NCBI GenBank assembly: GCA_937944885.1
Contig: CALFBB010000017.1
Coordinates: 1 to 64,000 of the forward strand
DNA from: an uncultured cyanobacterium
GTDB lineage: Bacteria; Cyanobacteriota; Cyanobacteriia; Thermostichales; Thermostichaceae
Reading direction: 5' to 3'
DNA length: 64,000 nt
The notes beneath the pieces were generated by a model. That model was not told where the DNA came from and did not search any database. It was given only the letters and a program-made list of their open reading frames with translations. The position numbers were made by a program, and so were the translations under genes. Shown one piece after another: positions 49,398 through 58,429 of this stretch (the stretch's first letter is position 1; each line of letters starts with the position of its first letter).

Positions 49398-50090
49398 TCA
49401 CTCCCGCAGGACGTAACCTACGCCGCGCACAGTCTGGATGAGGCGCTTTTCCCCTCGGTCCTCAATTTTAAGACGCAGATAGCGGATGTAGACCTCAATG
49501 ATGTTGGAGTCGCCTATAAAGTCGAACCCCCAGACATGCTCCAGGATTTGTTGGCGGGTGAGCACCTGGCGGGGATGCTCCATCAGGTAGCGCAGCAGAT
49601 CGTATTCTTTGGCCGTTAATTCCACCCGCCGCTCTCCTCGCTTGACCTCTCGTGTTAAGGGATCCAAGGTCAAATCCATAAAAGTCAGATGGCCCTCATG
49701 GGATCCCTTTGGGTGGCGCAAATGGGCCCGTACGCGAGTGAGGAGTTCCTGAATGCTAAAGGGTTTCACCACATAGTCATCAGCCCCTGCATCCAACCCT
49801 GCTACCCGGTCGGACACATCATCTCCGGCGGTCATCAACACCACCGGTACCCGATTGCCGGTGGAGCGCAGTTGCCGACAGATTTCCAAGCCCGATATAC
49901 CGGGCAACATCCAATCCAGGAGCACTAGGTCGGGTTTTTGGTCGCGGGCCGCCATCAACCCAGTCATGCCATCACTGGCCACACTGACTCGATACCCTTC
50001 GTGGGTCAGCTCTGTTTCCACAAAACGGGCTAGCTTTGCTTCATCTTCGATTACCAGGATGTGGGCAGAGGATGGATCGGTTTCTGACAT
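49398..50090 (-). CDS. OmpR/PhoB-family response regulator
   Basis: HILVIEDEAKLARFVETELTHEGY...DLVLLDWMLPGISGLEICRQLR...DDYVVKPFSIQELLTRVRAHLR; winged helix with IIEVYIRYLRLKI...IQTVRGVGYVLRE. Confidence 0.92.
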   Translation of the reverse strand: MSETDPSSAHILVIEDEAKLARFVETELTHEGYRVSVASDGMTGLMAARDQKPDLVLLDWMLPGISGLEICRQLRSTGNRVPVVLMTAGDDVSDRVAGLDAGADDYVVKPFSIQELLTRVRAHLRHPKGSHEGHLTFMDLTLDPLTREVKRGERRVELTAKEYDLLRYLMEHPRQVLTRQQILEHVWGFDFIGDSNIIEVYIRYLRLKIEDRGEKRLIQTVRGVGYVLRE

Positions 50091-50771
50091 ACTCTCTCCT
50101 GAGGGGAAGAGACAGAAAACTTGTCTATTGGCCACAAGCATAGCTTAGACCCATCAGTTGAGTGGCGATGTACTCCCCATACCGTTGGCATAGCTCACCG
50201 CAGGCATTCTAAGCAGAGGATATGTACTTCTCCAGGCTTACTCAAGACTTCGCGTTTCGTACTATGTAAAATCTCTATCGATGCCTCAACAAATGTTATC
50301 GAACAAGCCAGGCAGAAAGAGAAAATCAAGGTTAAAACCCTAACCAATACCTACAGAAGCTACACAGGAGTTCCACCGGTGAGCCTACTCTTGGAGATGT
50401 ATTGAGTGCAATCGAAGGGATCCGACAGGATGTTTCCAAGACAAACGCTCAGCTGGAAACTGTAGTGGAAGAAGCACAACGATAGACTGAGTAAAAGACA
50501 GAGAACCAAGTGATATTGGATTGAATTGACTTCTATCAGATCTATCAGAACGCCAGCACCCAGGTGGTTAATCTTGCTTTTGCCCCGATTGGCACTGCCA
50601 CCGAACCTTCGACATGCTCCCTACACCTAGAAAGAGATCTGTCTCTAAACCCAGATCCTGAGGCCAATGCTGCTCTGGATACCTGGGAAAAACTGCACCA
50701 TGCAAAGCAAATGGCCGAAGTTAATTACAGACAAGGACGTCATCGACCCGAGTCTATCTAAATCTCTAAAT

Positions 50772-51986
50772 CTAACGATCGGTCAGAGCCGATAGAGAAG
50801 GTAGGATATCCTCCCGAAAGGGAACCTCATTTTGATTCACGTTCTCTAACTCGGCCAACATGAGAGGATTGACGCGATTTAGGTAAGGTACTAGCACCTG
50901 CCGTAGTCGTGGGCGGTAGAAACGGTGATAGCTGTAAACAGGAGTAGCTGGGAAGCCACGGCGAATTTTATGGGATCCCCCGGCACCAGGGTCAAAATTG
51001 CGGATCCCTTCTTGAATGGCCAGTGCAATTGGTTCGTAGTAGCAGACATTAAAGTGTAGAAACTTGACTTCCTCCCGGCAACCCCAGTAGCGGCCAAATA
51101 GGCGATCCCCCTTGCGGATACAGAAGGACATTCCCACTATATCCTCTCCCCGTTCCCCAGCCACCAGCACCACCCGCTCCCGATAGTGGGGGTGTAAGGA
51201 TTCAAAAAAACGCCGATTCAGATATTTGCTCCAGTTCCAGAATTGGGCACAAGTATTGCTGTAAAAGTCGTACATCAAGGAGAAGAGTCGTGGTGAGATG
51301 CGCTCCCCGGTGTAAATGTTCAGTTGCAGGCCGCTCTTTTCCATAGCAGCCCGTTCTCGTTTGATGTTGCGCCGCTGATTGGCATTAAATTGGCTTAGGA
51401 ACTCTTCATAGGATCGATAGCCTGGGTTGTGCCACTGGTAGTTGTGGGTAATGCGAGGAACAAATCCATCGGCTTCTAGTTGGGCGCGCCAGTCTAGATC
51501 CACATAAAGTAAGCTGAAGACAGAAATATCATTCTCCTGACAAAAGCGATCAATGGCCATCAGCATGAGCGGCCACAGTTCTGCCTCCGAACTTTGGGGA
51601 TGGGTGAGAATGCGGTAGCCTGTGGCTGGGGTGAAGGGGGCCATACCGATTAGTTTTGGGTAGTAACGTTCCCCCAACTGGCCAGCAACAGCAGCCCATT
51701 CTTGGTCAAAAACAAATTCCCCCTGGCTGTGACTTTTTAAGTACAGCGGTGCAGCTGCGATCAACTGACCTTCGGATTCCACCAAGAGATGACAGGGCAT
51801 CCAGCCGGTTTTGCGACTGGCGCATCCAGAGCTTTCTAGGCTGTGCAACCATTCGTATTCCAAGAAAGGAGAAGTGCGCTCCGTTTCCAGCGCTTTCCAA
51901 GCAGCTGCCGGGATCTCACGGATATCGTGGCACCAACGTAGCTTCAAACGGGTTGACATTGGCCTGCTCAGATCAAGCCGACTCAT
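50772..51986 (-). CDS. GNAT/FemAB-like (DUF482-type) acyltransferase-fold protein
   Basis: SPFLEYEWLHSLESSGCASRKTGWMPCHLLVESEGQLIAAAPLYLKSHSQGEFVFDQEWA; NQRRNIKRERAAMEKSGLQLNIYTGERI; FDPGAGGSHKIRRGF. Confidence 0.8.
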   Translation of the reverse strand: MSRLDLSRPMSTRLKLRWCHDIREIPAAAWKALETERTSPFLEYEWLHSLESSGCASRKTGWMPCHLLVESEGQLIAAAPLYLKSHSQGEFVFDQEWAAVAGQLGERYYPKLIGMAPFTPATGYRILTHPQSSEAELWPLMLMAIDRFCQENDISVFSLLYVDLDWRAQLEADGFVPRITHNYQWHNPGYRSYEEFLSQFNANQRRNIKRERAAMEKSGLQLNIYTGERISPRLFSLMYDFYSNTCAQFWNWSKYLNRRFFESLHPHYRERVVLVAGERGEDIVGMSFCIRKGDRLFGRYWGCREEVKFLHFNVCYYEPIALAIQEGIRNFDPGAGGSHKIRRGFPATPVYSYHRFYRPRLRQVLVPYLNRVNPLMLAELENVNQNEVPFREDILPSLSALTDR

Positions 51987-52169
51987 CGTGCCAGCCTTGG
52001 CTGCAGAAGGATCCCCCCTGCTCCTGTTGCCCTAACAGGGGATCCTCAGCGCTGAGGGACAGTACCTGGTAGGATCCCTGGGGCTGCTTGAGCACGTACC
52101 GATGGACAGCAGAAACCCTCCTTTTGTCCAACTCACCTACTCCCAGTCGATCCTTGAGCTACTTTAATT

Positions 52170-53228
52170 TTAGTCGGGATCCCGCGGCTCATAGTAGCGG
52201 TTGGCCAGTTCTAGAGCTGCCTGAAACTTTTGCTCACGGCTGAGATCAGAACGACGGGCAATGCAAGCGAAGGTATTGATATCTGGGGGGAGAAAGTCAA
52301 AAGAGCGTTGTTCCTGAACAATTTCCACCACCAAATCACAAAGGGCCTGTTGGTAGTCATTGTAAAAGATTTCTCCCAAGGCTTTGAGGCGACCATCAGG
52401 CACAGGGTTATTAAAATCAATCGCTTGCAACTCCCCCTGCTCATCGATAAACAGTTCTACCGAGTTCATCTCATAGCCCAAAACGCGGTTAATCACTCGA
52501 CAGGTGTCGATAACCTTACGACCTAGCTCTGGAGTGAGAAACTCAGGATCAAAAATATATTCACTAGCATCAAACTTACGAAAGATATATTTAATTGGGA
52601 TGATTTTACGACCAATACATAAGGCCCGGATTTGCCAGGGATAAGGACTTTTCACCTTTTCTTGCAGCATCATCACCTGGGAGCCGGAGTGGTCGTAAAG
52701 ATACAGCAGCTGTTCAAAGTTGTAGGCCAGCTCTACCCCGATTGCCTCTCGTCCCTCAGCAGGCTTAACCACAATCGGCCAGCCCAGTTCATTGATCATG
52801 CCTTGCCAATCAAAGAATTTGTGGTACTTAAAATCATCTCCTCGCAGAGCTGGGGCTTCCTTAGGAGGTAGGATATAGGTTTTCGGGATGGAAATCCCCA
52901 GCTCCTTAACGACCATGTAGGCAGCATCTTTATTGCGCAGATAGTAGTAGAAGCTGAAGGGATTGTTAATAATATAAACCCCTTGGAAGGCAAAGCCCAT
53001 AAATAGGCCAATCGCCTGTGGATACAGATAACTAAATCGATCCAGGATGAGGCGATATTTGGTACGGTAATCGAGATTCACCTCGTGAACGGTGACATGT
53101 TCGGCTCGGATTTTATAGGTTTGACCATTCTTGGCCAAGATGGGGGGGAGAGCATTGAGCCGCGCCAAGGTATCATCCCCAAAGGGCTCACTAAAGTGTA
53201 GACTGCCAATCCAGTAGTCTTCCGTCAT
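52170..53228 (-). CDS. ATP-grasp domain ligase
   Basis: NKDAAYMVVKELGISIPKTYILPP, WPIVVKPAEGREAIGVELAYNFEQLLYLYDHSGSQVMMLQEKV, SVELFIDEQGELQAIDFNNPVPDGRL (metal-binding D/N pattern). Confidence 0.75.
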   Translation of the reverse strand: MTEDYWIGSLHFSEPFGDDTLARLNALPPILAKNGQTYKIRAEHVTVHEVNLDYRTKYRLILDRFSYLYPQAIGLFMGFAFQGVYIINNPFSFYYYLRNKDAAYMVVKELGISIPKTYILPPKEAPALRGDDFKYHKFFDWQGMINELGWPIVVKPAEGREAIGVELAYNFEQLLYLYDHSGSQVMMLQEKVKSPYPWQIRALCIGRKIIPIKYIFRKFDASEYIFDPEFLTPELGRKVIDTCRVINRVLGYEMNSVELFIDEQGELQAIDFNNPVPDGRLKALGEIFYNDYQQALCDLVVEIVQEQRSFDFLPPDINTFACIARRSDLSREQKFQAALELANRYYEPRDPD

Positions 53229-53258
53229 CGATCTTCCCCTCACTCCTCAGATGGGATC

Positions 53259-53990
53259 CTACGCAAAAGCACGGATTTGCGCTTGCCAAGTAGGCCAGTC
53301 GTGATTCCCTTCCCAGACTTCCAGTTGATGGGGAATGCCGTTGCGGTTGAGAACTTCCGACAGACGCAGATTATCGCTGAGGCAGTGGTCATGGTGGGCG
53401 GTCAGCAATTTGAGGTCAGTATTGCGCCCTCCCAGTTGATCCCACAGTTGCCGGCTCATGTTGGACATGTAGGCGAGTGGATTGATGAAATACAGCTCTT
53501 GCTCCGCCTGTTGGGGATCCCAGCCGGTGATTGACCCAAGGGCTGCCACGTCATAGGGTCCACCTAAGGCCAAACAACGGCGCACCAAGCCCGGATGGCG
53601 ACAGGTGAGATTCACCGCATGGGTTGCACCCAAGGAAAAGCCTGCCACAACCAGAAAATCATTGTGGGCTTTCTCCTTGACGTAGGGAATCAGCTCCTCC
53701 ACCCAGTGTTGCTCAAGCAAAAGCCATCGATCCCGCCGTTGGGGCAGTTCCAGTGCCTGGTTGAAAAAGGTTTCCCAGTCGAGGGTTTCTACACAAAAAG
53801 CTTGGAGGTAACCCTGCTCCAGATGGTGGCTAAGGCTGGCGATAATCCCCCGATCTTCGATATCGAAGAAGCGGCCATTGCTGGTGGGCAGGCAGATCAA
53901 TGGGTAACCCTGCTGCCCAAAGTGAAGCATTTCCATATCCCGGTCCAAAATCCGAGAAGGGAAGCGAAGATACTGACGGGAGTAGGACAT
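53259..53990 (-). CDS. Alpha/beta-hydrolase, putative esterase family
   Basis: FLVVAGFSLGATHAVNLTCRHPGLVRRCLALGGPYD (GxSxG), later HHDHCLSDN and WEGNHDWPTW as acid/His region. Confidence 0.82.
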   Translation of the reverse strand: MSYSRQYLRFPSRILDRDMEMLHFGQQGYPLICLPTSNGRFFDIEDRGIIASLSHHLEQGYLQAFCVETLDWETFFNQALELPQRRDRWLLLEQHWVEELIPYVKEKAHNDFLVVAGFSLGATHAVNLTCRHPGLVRRCLALGGPYDVAALGSITGWDPQQAEQELYFINPLAYMSNMSRQLWDQLGGRNTDLKLLTAHHDHCLSDNLRLSEVLNRNGIPHQLEVWEGNHDWPTWQAQIRAFA

Positions 53991-54102
53991 GGGAACCAGA
54001 GGAGGGATCCTCTGAACAGATATATCAGGCTTTGTCCATCAAAGGCAGACAAGGGTTTGCCGGCCGAACCCTTTCACGCAGGTCCAGGGCAGCGCGGCAG
54101 GC

Positions 54103-54750
54103 TCAGGAAATTTCTGTAAACAGGTCTTTGAGGGCGGTGCGAGCCGCCAAGTGCTTACGGGTGGATTCGAGAATTTCTGCTTCCCGTTTTAGCCGGTTTT
54201 CCGTGCTCAGCATTTCCAGCAGAGCCTGTTGCTCCTGAGGAGCCCCATGAAAGTGACCGGCAATCCAGTAGGACAACTCCGTCGGAGTAGTGGGCAGTTG
54301 CTCTGGCAGCTCGGTATCCCGCTCCATCAGTTTGCCGGAGAGGCGTACCACATCTTCCAGTAGGGTAGAGACTTGCCGCACTAGGCCTTGCAGATCGGCA
54401 CCGGTTGGCTCATCTTCGATCCATTGAACCAATCCTACCCGGAAGGGCTTTTCGCGTACATAGTCCAGAAGGCGAAAGCGCTGCTGTCCAAGGGTCAAAA
54501 TATCCATGCGATCATCCGGTAAGCGCTGTACCTGCAACACTTCGGCACAACAGCCCACCCGCACCGGGGATCCCTTTTGAGGATCAAACATCAGCACCCC
54601 GAAGCGCCGATCCGTCTCCAAGACGGTGTTGATCATCATGCGGTAGCGGGGCTCGAAAATGTGCAGCGGTAGAGGGCGGCCCGGAAACAGCACCACCTCT
54701 GGTAGAGGAAACAAAGGTAGCTCACGAACATCCAGTGAAGAGGAAGGCAT
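54103..54750 (-). CDS. LON peptidase N-terminal (substrate-binding) domain protein
   Basis: RELPLFPLPEVVLFPGRPLPLHIFEPRYRMMINTVLETDRRFGVLMFDP; no protease or ATPase domain. Confidence 0.88.
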   Translation of the reverse strand: MPSSSLDVRELPLFPLPEVVLFPGRPLPLHIFEPRYRMMINTVLETDRRFGVLMFDPQKGSPVRVGCCAEVLQVQRLPDDRMDILTLGQQRFRLLDYVREKPFRVGLVQWIEDEPTGADLQGLVRQVSTLLEDVVRLSGKLMERDTELPEQLPTTPTELSYWIAGHFHGAPQEQQALLEMLSTENRLKREAEILESTRKHLAARTALKDLFTEIS

Positions 54751-54832
54751 AGCGTCTGTGCTTGTCTTTGTATTGAGTCTAGCCCATCTCCTTTACCGAA
54801 CTTTACCCGCAAAAGGGAGGATTCTGGTATCT

Positions 54833-55390
54833 CTAGAGAAAACGGTGGTGCCAAACGGTGAGGGCAATGGCCAAGGCATCGGCAGCATCATCCGGGCGAG
54901 GCAAGCGGGGTAAGCGGAGTTCCCGGGCTACAGCGGTTTGCACAGCAAGTTTGTCGGCGCGTCCATACCCGGTTAGGCTTTGTTTGACCTGGGCCGGGGT
55001 AAACTCCACCGGTAGTAGATGGTGTTGGGCTAAGGTGAGCAGGATTACCCCACGCGCCTGAGCCACGGCGATGGTGTTGCCCATTTTGTAGAAAAACAGT
55101 TTTTCCAGCCCCACCTGGTGGGGACGCAGTTGGTCCAGTAGCTGATGCAAGTCTTCATGCAAGGTTTGTAGGCGTTCCGGCATCGATTGTTGGCTGGAGG
55201 TAGTAATCACGCCGTAATCGACCGATTTTAAGCCGCCAGATCCGGCCCGAATGCAGCCAAAGCCCAGGGTACCAAGACCTGGGTCGATACCTAGAATCAC
55301 CTGATCTGCCTCCGACCGGTTTTCCGGATCGGGCACCTCAGACGGAACTGCCCTCTTTATTGGGTTGGGAGAGGGGATCCCCATGGGCAT
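54833..55390 (-). CDS. ruvC: Crossover junction endodeoxyribonuclease RuvC
   Basis: [75 protein letters not shown]; start may lie downstream of the 55390 ORF start. Confidence 0.92.
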   Translation of the reverse strand: MPMGIPSPNPIKRAVPSEVPDPENRSEADQVILGIDPGLGTLGFGCIRAGSGGLKSVDYGVITTSSQQSMPERLQTLHEDLHQLLDQLRPHQVGLEKLFFYKMGNTIAVAQARGVILLTLAQHHLLPVEFTPAQVKQSLTGYGRADKLAVQTAVARELRLPRLPRPDDAADALAIALTVWHHRFL

Positions 55391-55937
55391 CGTCGTAACA
55401 CAGATACATCAACCCCGAAAGCAAGGTTAAACCCACCGCCAGCCAGAAACAGACGATCCCCACCGGCCATCCTAGGATCAGCAGCGCCACAGCTAGGATT
55501 TGGGTTACCGTTTTTGCTTTACCCCAGAGGTTGGCTCCCCGAATCTGGGTTTGGTTCACCCGCCAACTGGCAATCGCCAGTTCCCGTCCCACAATCAGAA
55601 ACACTCCCCAAGCGGGGATCCGGCTCAATTCCAGCAAACTGAGTAGCGGCGCCAACACCAGTAGCTTATCTACCAGTGGATCCAACACTTTGCCTACATC
55701 CGTTACCCATCCATGGCGCCGTGCCAGGTAGCCATCTAGCCAGTCGGTTGCTGCTGCCAACAGAAAAGTCCAGAAGGCCAATCCCTTTCCCAGCGGGGAT
55801 CCCCAACTCAATCCCAGCAAAATGAACGGGATCCCGCCCAAACGCAGGAGGGTAATGGCAGTGGGCAGGTTCACCCAAGCTGGCCTCAGTTTCTGGCTTG
55901 GAATCCCATTCTCCACGTTGGCTTCGCTCAAGTTCAT
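55338..55937 (-). CDS. pgsA: CDP-diacylglycerol-glycerol-3-phosphate 3-phosphatidyltransferase
   Basis: [24 protein letters not shown]-alcohol phosphotransferase motif [27 protein letters not shown]. Confidence 0.88.
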   Translation of the reverse strand: MNLSEANVENGIPSQKLRPAWVNLPTAITLLRLGGIPFILLGLSWGSPLGKGLAFWTFLLAAATDWLDGYLARRHGWVTDVGKVLDPLVDKLLVLAPLLSLLELSRIPAWGVFLIVGRELAIASWRVNQTQIRGANLWGKAKTVTQILAVALLILGWPVGIVCFWLAVGLTLLSGLMYLCYDDAHGDPLSQPNKEGSSV

Positions 55938-55995
55938 TGGTTTTCTTCCAAAAGCTCCGCTGTAGGAACGATCTGCGGTCTACAGGGAGAGTCAT

Positions 55996-56931
55996 TTACT
56001 TATAACAGCTCAATCGCTCGGTGAGCAGATCATAAAAGCCTTGGGCATCGACTTCAAAAGCCACTTGGGCATTGGCGGGCCGGTGACTGGTTCCCCAGCG
56101 ATCCACCACGGTGCGGCCCAGGTTGAGGGCACTGGTGGTCTCCACCTCCACGTAGCAGGGTTGAGTCTGAAACAACTGCGGCTCCAGCAGATAAGCGATC
56201 ACACAGGGATCATGCAATGGTCCACCGGGCAGTCCATAGCGCTCAAGATCGAACTTGCCATAAAAGGTGAGCATCCCGGCCACCACCTCTCCCACCCTTG
56301 TCTTGAGGGCACGAATCCGCTCAATCCGTTCGGGGGTGCTGATCACCTGCTGGGTTACATTCAACCCCAGCATCACCACCTCGCGGATGCCAGCACTGAG
56401 CACCACCTGGGCCGCATGGGGATCCGTGAGGATATTGAACTCGGCTGCCGGGGTGACATTGCCCTCAAAAGCGGATCCGCCCATAAAGACCAACCGGTCG
56501 ATGTGCTCCACAATCTGGGGCTGCTGCACCAGGGCCACCGCCAAGTTGGTCATCGGCCCCAACAAAGCTAATGTAACCGGCTGGGGGGCAGCCATCAAAG
56601 TCTCAATCAAGTATTGCACCGCATGGATAGGTTGCAGTGGCATCTGGGGTTCTGGCAAATCCGCCCCATCGATCCCGGTTTTGCCATGCACGTGCTCTGC
56701 AGTTTGCAGAGGACGGAGCAAAGGACGTGGACAACCCGCATAAACCCTCATCTCGGGATGACCGGCTAACTCACAAATGCGCCGGGCATTGTCGCTGGTT
56801 TGCTGCACAGTTACATTCCCGGCCACCGTTGTAATGCCGAGTAGCTGCAGTTCCGGTGAAGCCAAAGCCAACAACAGCGCCACTGCATCATCTTGGCCAG
56901 GGTCACAATCCACAATCAGGGGGCGTGCCAT
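55996..56931 (-). CDS. Inosine-uridine-preferring nucleoside hydrolase
   Basis: PLIVDCDPGQDDAVALLLAL, TTVAGNVTVQQTSDNARRI, VFMGGSAFEGNVTPAAEFNILTDPHAAQ, LHDPCVIAYLL. Confidence 0.92.
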   Translation of the reverse strand: MARPLIVDCDPGQDDAVALLLALASPELQLLGITTVAGNVTVQQTSDNARRICELAGHPEMRVYAGCPRPLLRPLQTAEHVHGKTGIDGADLPEPQMPLQPIHAVQYLIETLMAAPQPVTLALLGPMTNLAVALVQQPQIVEHIDRLVFMGGSAFEGNVTPAAEFNILTDPHAAQVVLSAGIREVVMLGLNVTQQVISTPERIERIRALKTRVGEVVAGMLTFYGKFDLERYGLPGGPLHDPCVIAYLLEPQLFQTQPCYVEVETTSALNLGRTVVDRWGTSHRPANAQVAFEVDAQGFYDLLTERLSCYK

Positions 56932-57081
56932 AGGGATCCCAGCAGCAGTTCAAACCCTAGTGTAGGCGCAGTTATCTCAAGGGATCCCGATTGCTGCTAG
57001 GGCAGCTTTCCCAACCTCAATCCAGGGATCGCCCGGATTTACAATAGAAGGAGTCGACCCTTTATTTTTCTTTGCTCCCGC

Positions 57082-58086
57082 TTGAACCCCAGTACACAGC
57101 CACTGCGTATTTGTCTGCTGCAGGCTTGGGATCCAGCAGGGGGGGAGCTCCTAGCTTGGGAGTTGCTTCTGCCGGCGGAGCATTTTGAAACCGCAATCTT
57201 CCGCGATCCGGAGCTTTTCCTAGAGCACCTACACCGGCAAGATGGCAACATCGACTGTCTGCTGCTTTTGGTCGATCCCGTGCGGATGGATCAGCTGGAG
57301 TACATCGGCAATCAACTGTGCCAATGGGGATTGCTGCTACCCACCGTATTAGCCCTGATCTCAGAGCCGTCGGGATCTGAACCTGCTCCAGAAGAACCCT
57401 GTTCCGCCCGGGAACCTGCCCCAGCATCGGAGACATCCTCCTACGCGGCTGCTCTTCTGAAGCGAGAGCAATTTTTCTACCACAACGCCACCTTGGTACG
57501 CTGCCTGCCCCCCTCAGCTCTGCTCAAGGATACCCACTGCAACGGCATCTCCACCCTAGAGTTGTTGATCAAGCGGGCCATCGCTCTGTTTTTGCAGATT
57601 TCCCCCACCTGTGGTCTGCCCCAAGGACAGGTTCGCCCAAAGGGGCAAGCTTACCTGACCTACAGCAACCAACAGCAGCAGCGCCTGGCGGAAAAACTCC
57701 GGGAACGACTGGGCTATGCCGGCGTGTACTATCACCGGGATCCCAATTTGTTCTATCGGCGTCTACCTGAACCGGAGCGGCAAGCCTTGATGCAACGACT
57801 ACGCGGCCTGTACCAAACCATTGTTCTAGAATACTTCCAATCCCCGGAAACCGCTAATGCCCGCATTGATGAACTGGTGGCCCTAGCCTTTTTTGCCGAT
57901 ATCGGCGCCGCCCAGCTGCTGGAGCTGCACATGAGCCTGATGGAGGATTTTGCCAAGCAACTGAAACTGGAAGGCCGCAGCGAAGAGATCCTGCTGGACT
58001 ATCGCATTACCTTAATCGATGTCATGGCCCACCTGAGCGAAATGTACCGCCGCTCCATTCCCAAGTCTGCGCCGAGGGATCCCTGA
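57082..58086 (+). CDS. kaiA: Circadian clock protein KaiA
   Basis: C-terminal KaiA domain QQQRLAEKLRERLGYAGVYYHRDPNLFYRRLP...EFAKQLKLEGRSEEILLDYRITLIDVMAHLSEMYRRSIPK; degenerate receiver N-terminus. Confidence 0.93.
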   Translation: MNPSTQPLRICLLQAWDPAGGELLAWELLLPAEHFETAIFRDPELFLEHLHRQDGNIDCLLLLVDPVRMDQLEYIGNQLCQWGLLLPTVLALISEPSGSEPAPEEPCSAREPAPASETSSYAAALLKREQFFYHNATLVRCLPPSALLKDTHCNGISTLELLIKRAIALFLQISPTCGLPQGQVRPKGQAYLTYSNQQQQRLAEKLRERLGYAGVYYHRDPNLFYRRLPEPERQALMQRLRGLYQTIVLEYFQSPETANARIDELVALAFFADIGAAQLLELHMSLMEDFAKQLKLEGRSEEILLDYRITLIDVMAHLSEMYRRSIPKSAPRDP

Positions 58087-58089
58087 ATC

Positions 58090-58398
58090 ATGTCTAGCGA
58101 AACTCGCAGAGCCTATGTTCTCAAGCTTTACGTGGCAGGCAACACCCCCAACTCCCTGCGTGCCCTCAGTACCCTGCAAGACATCTTGGAAAAAGAGTTT
58201 TGCGGCGTCTACAGCCTCAAGGTCATTGACGTCTTGAAAAATCCGCAATTGGCGGAAGAGGATAAGATCTTGGCAACACCGACCTTGGCCAAAATCCTGC
58301 CGCCACCGGTACGGAAGATTATTGGGGATCTCTCCAACCGGGAGAAGGTGCTAATCGGTTTGGATCTGCTCTACGAGGAACTCGACGAAGAGGCATAA
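58090..58398 (+). CDS. kaiB: Circadian clock protein KaiB
   Basis: [90 protein letters not shown]. Confidence 0.96.
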   Translation: MSSETRRAYVLKLYVAGNTPNSLRALSTLQDILEKEFCGVYSLKVIDVLKNPQLAEEDKILATPTLAKILPPPVRKIIGDLSNREKVLIGLDLLYEELDEEA

Positions 58399-58429
58399 AA
58401 TGCGACGCTAGGTGAGTGAGGAGAATGGA

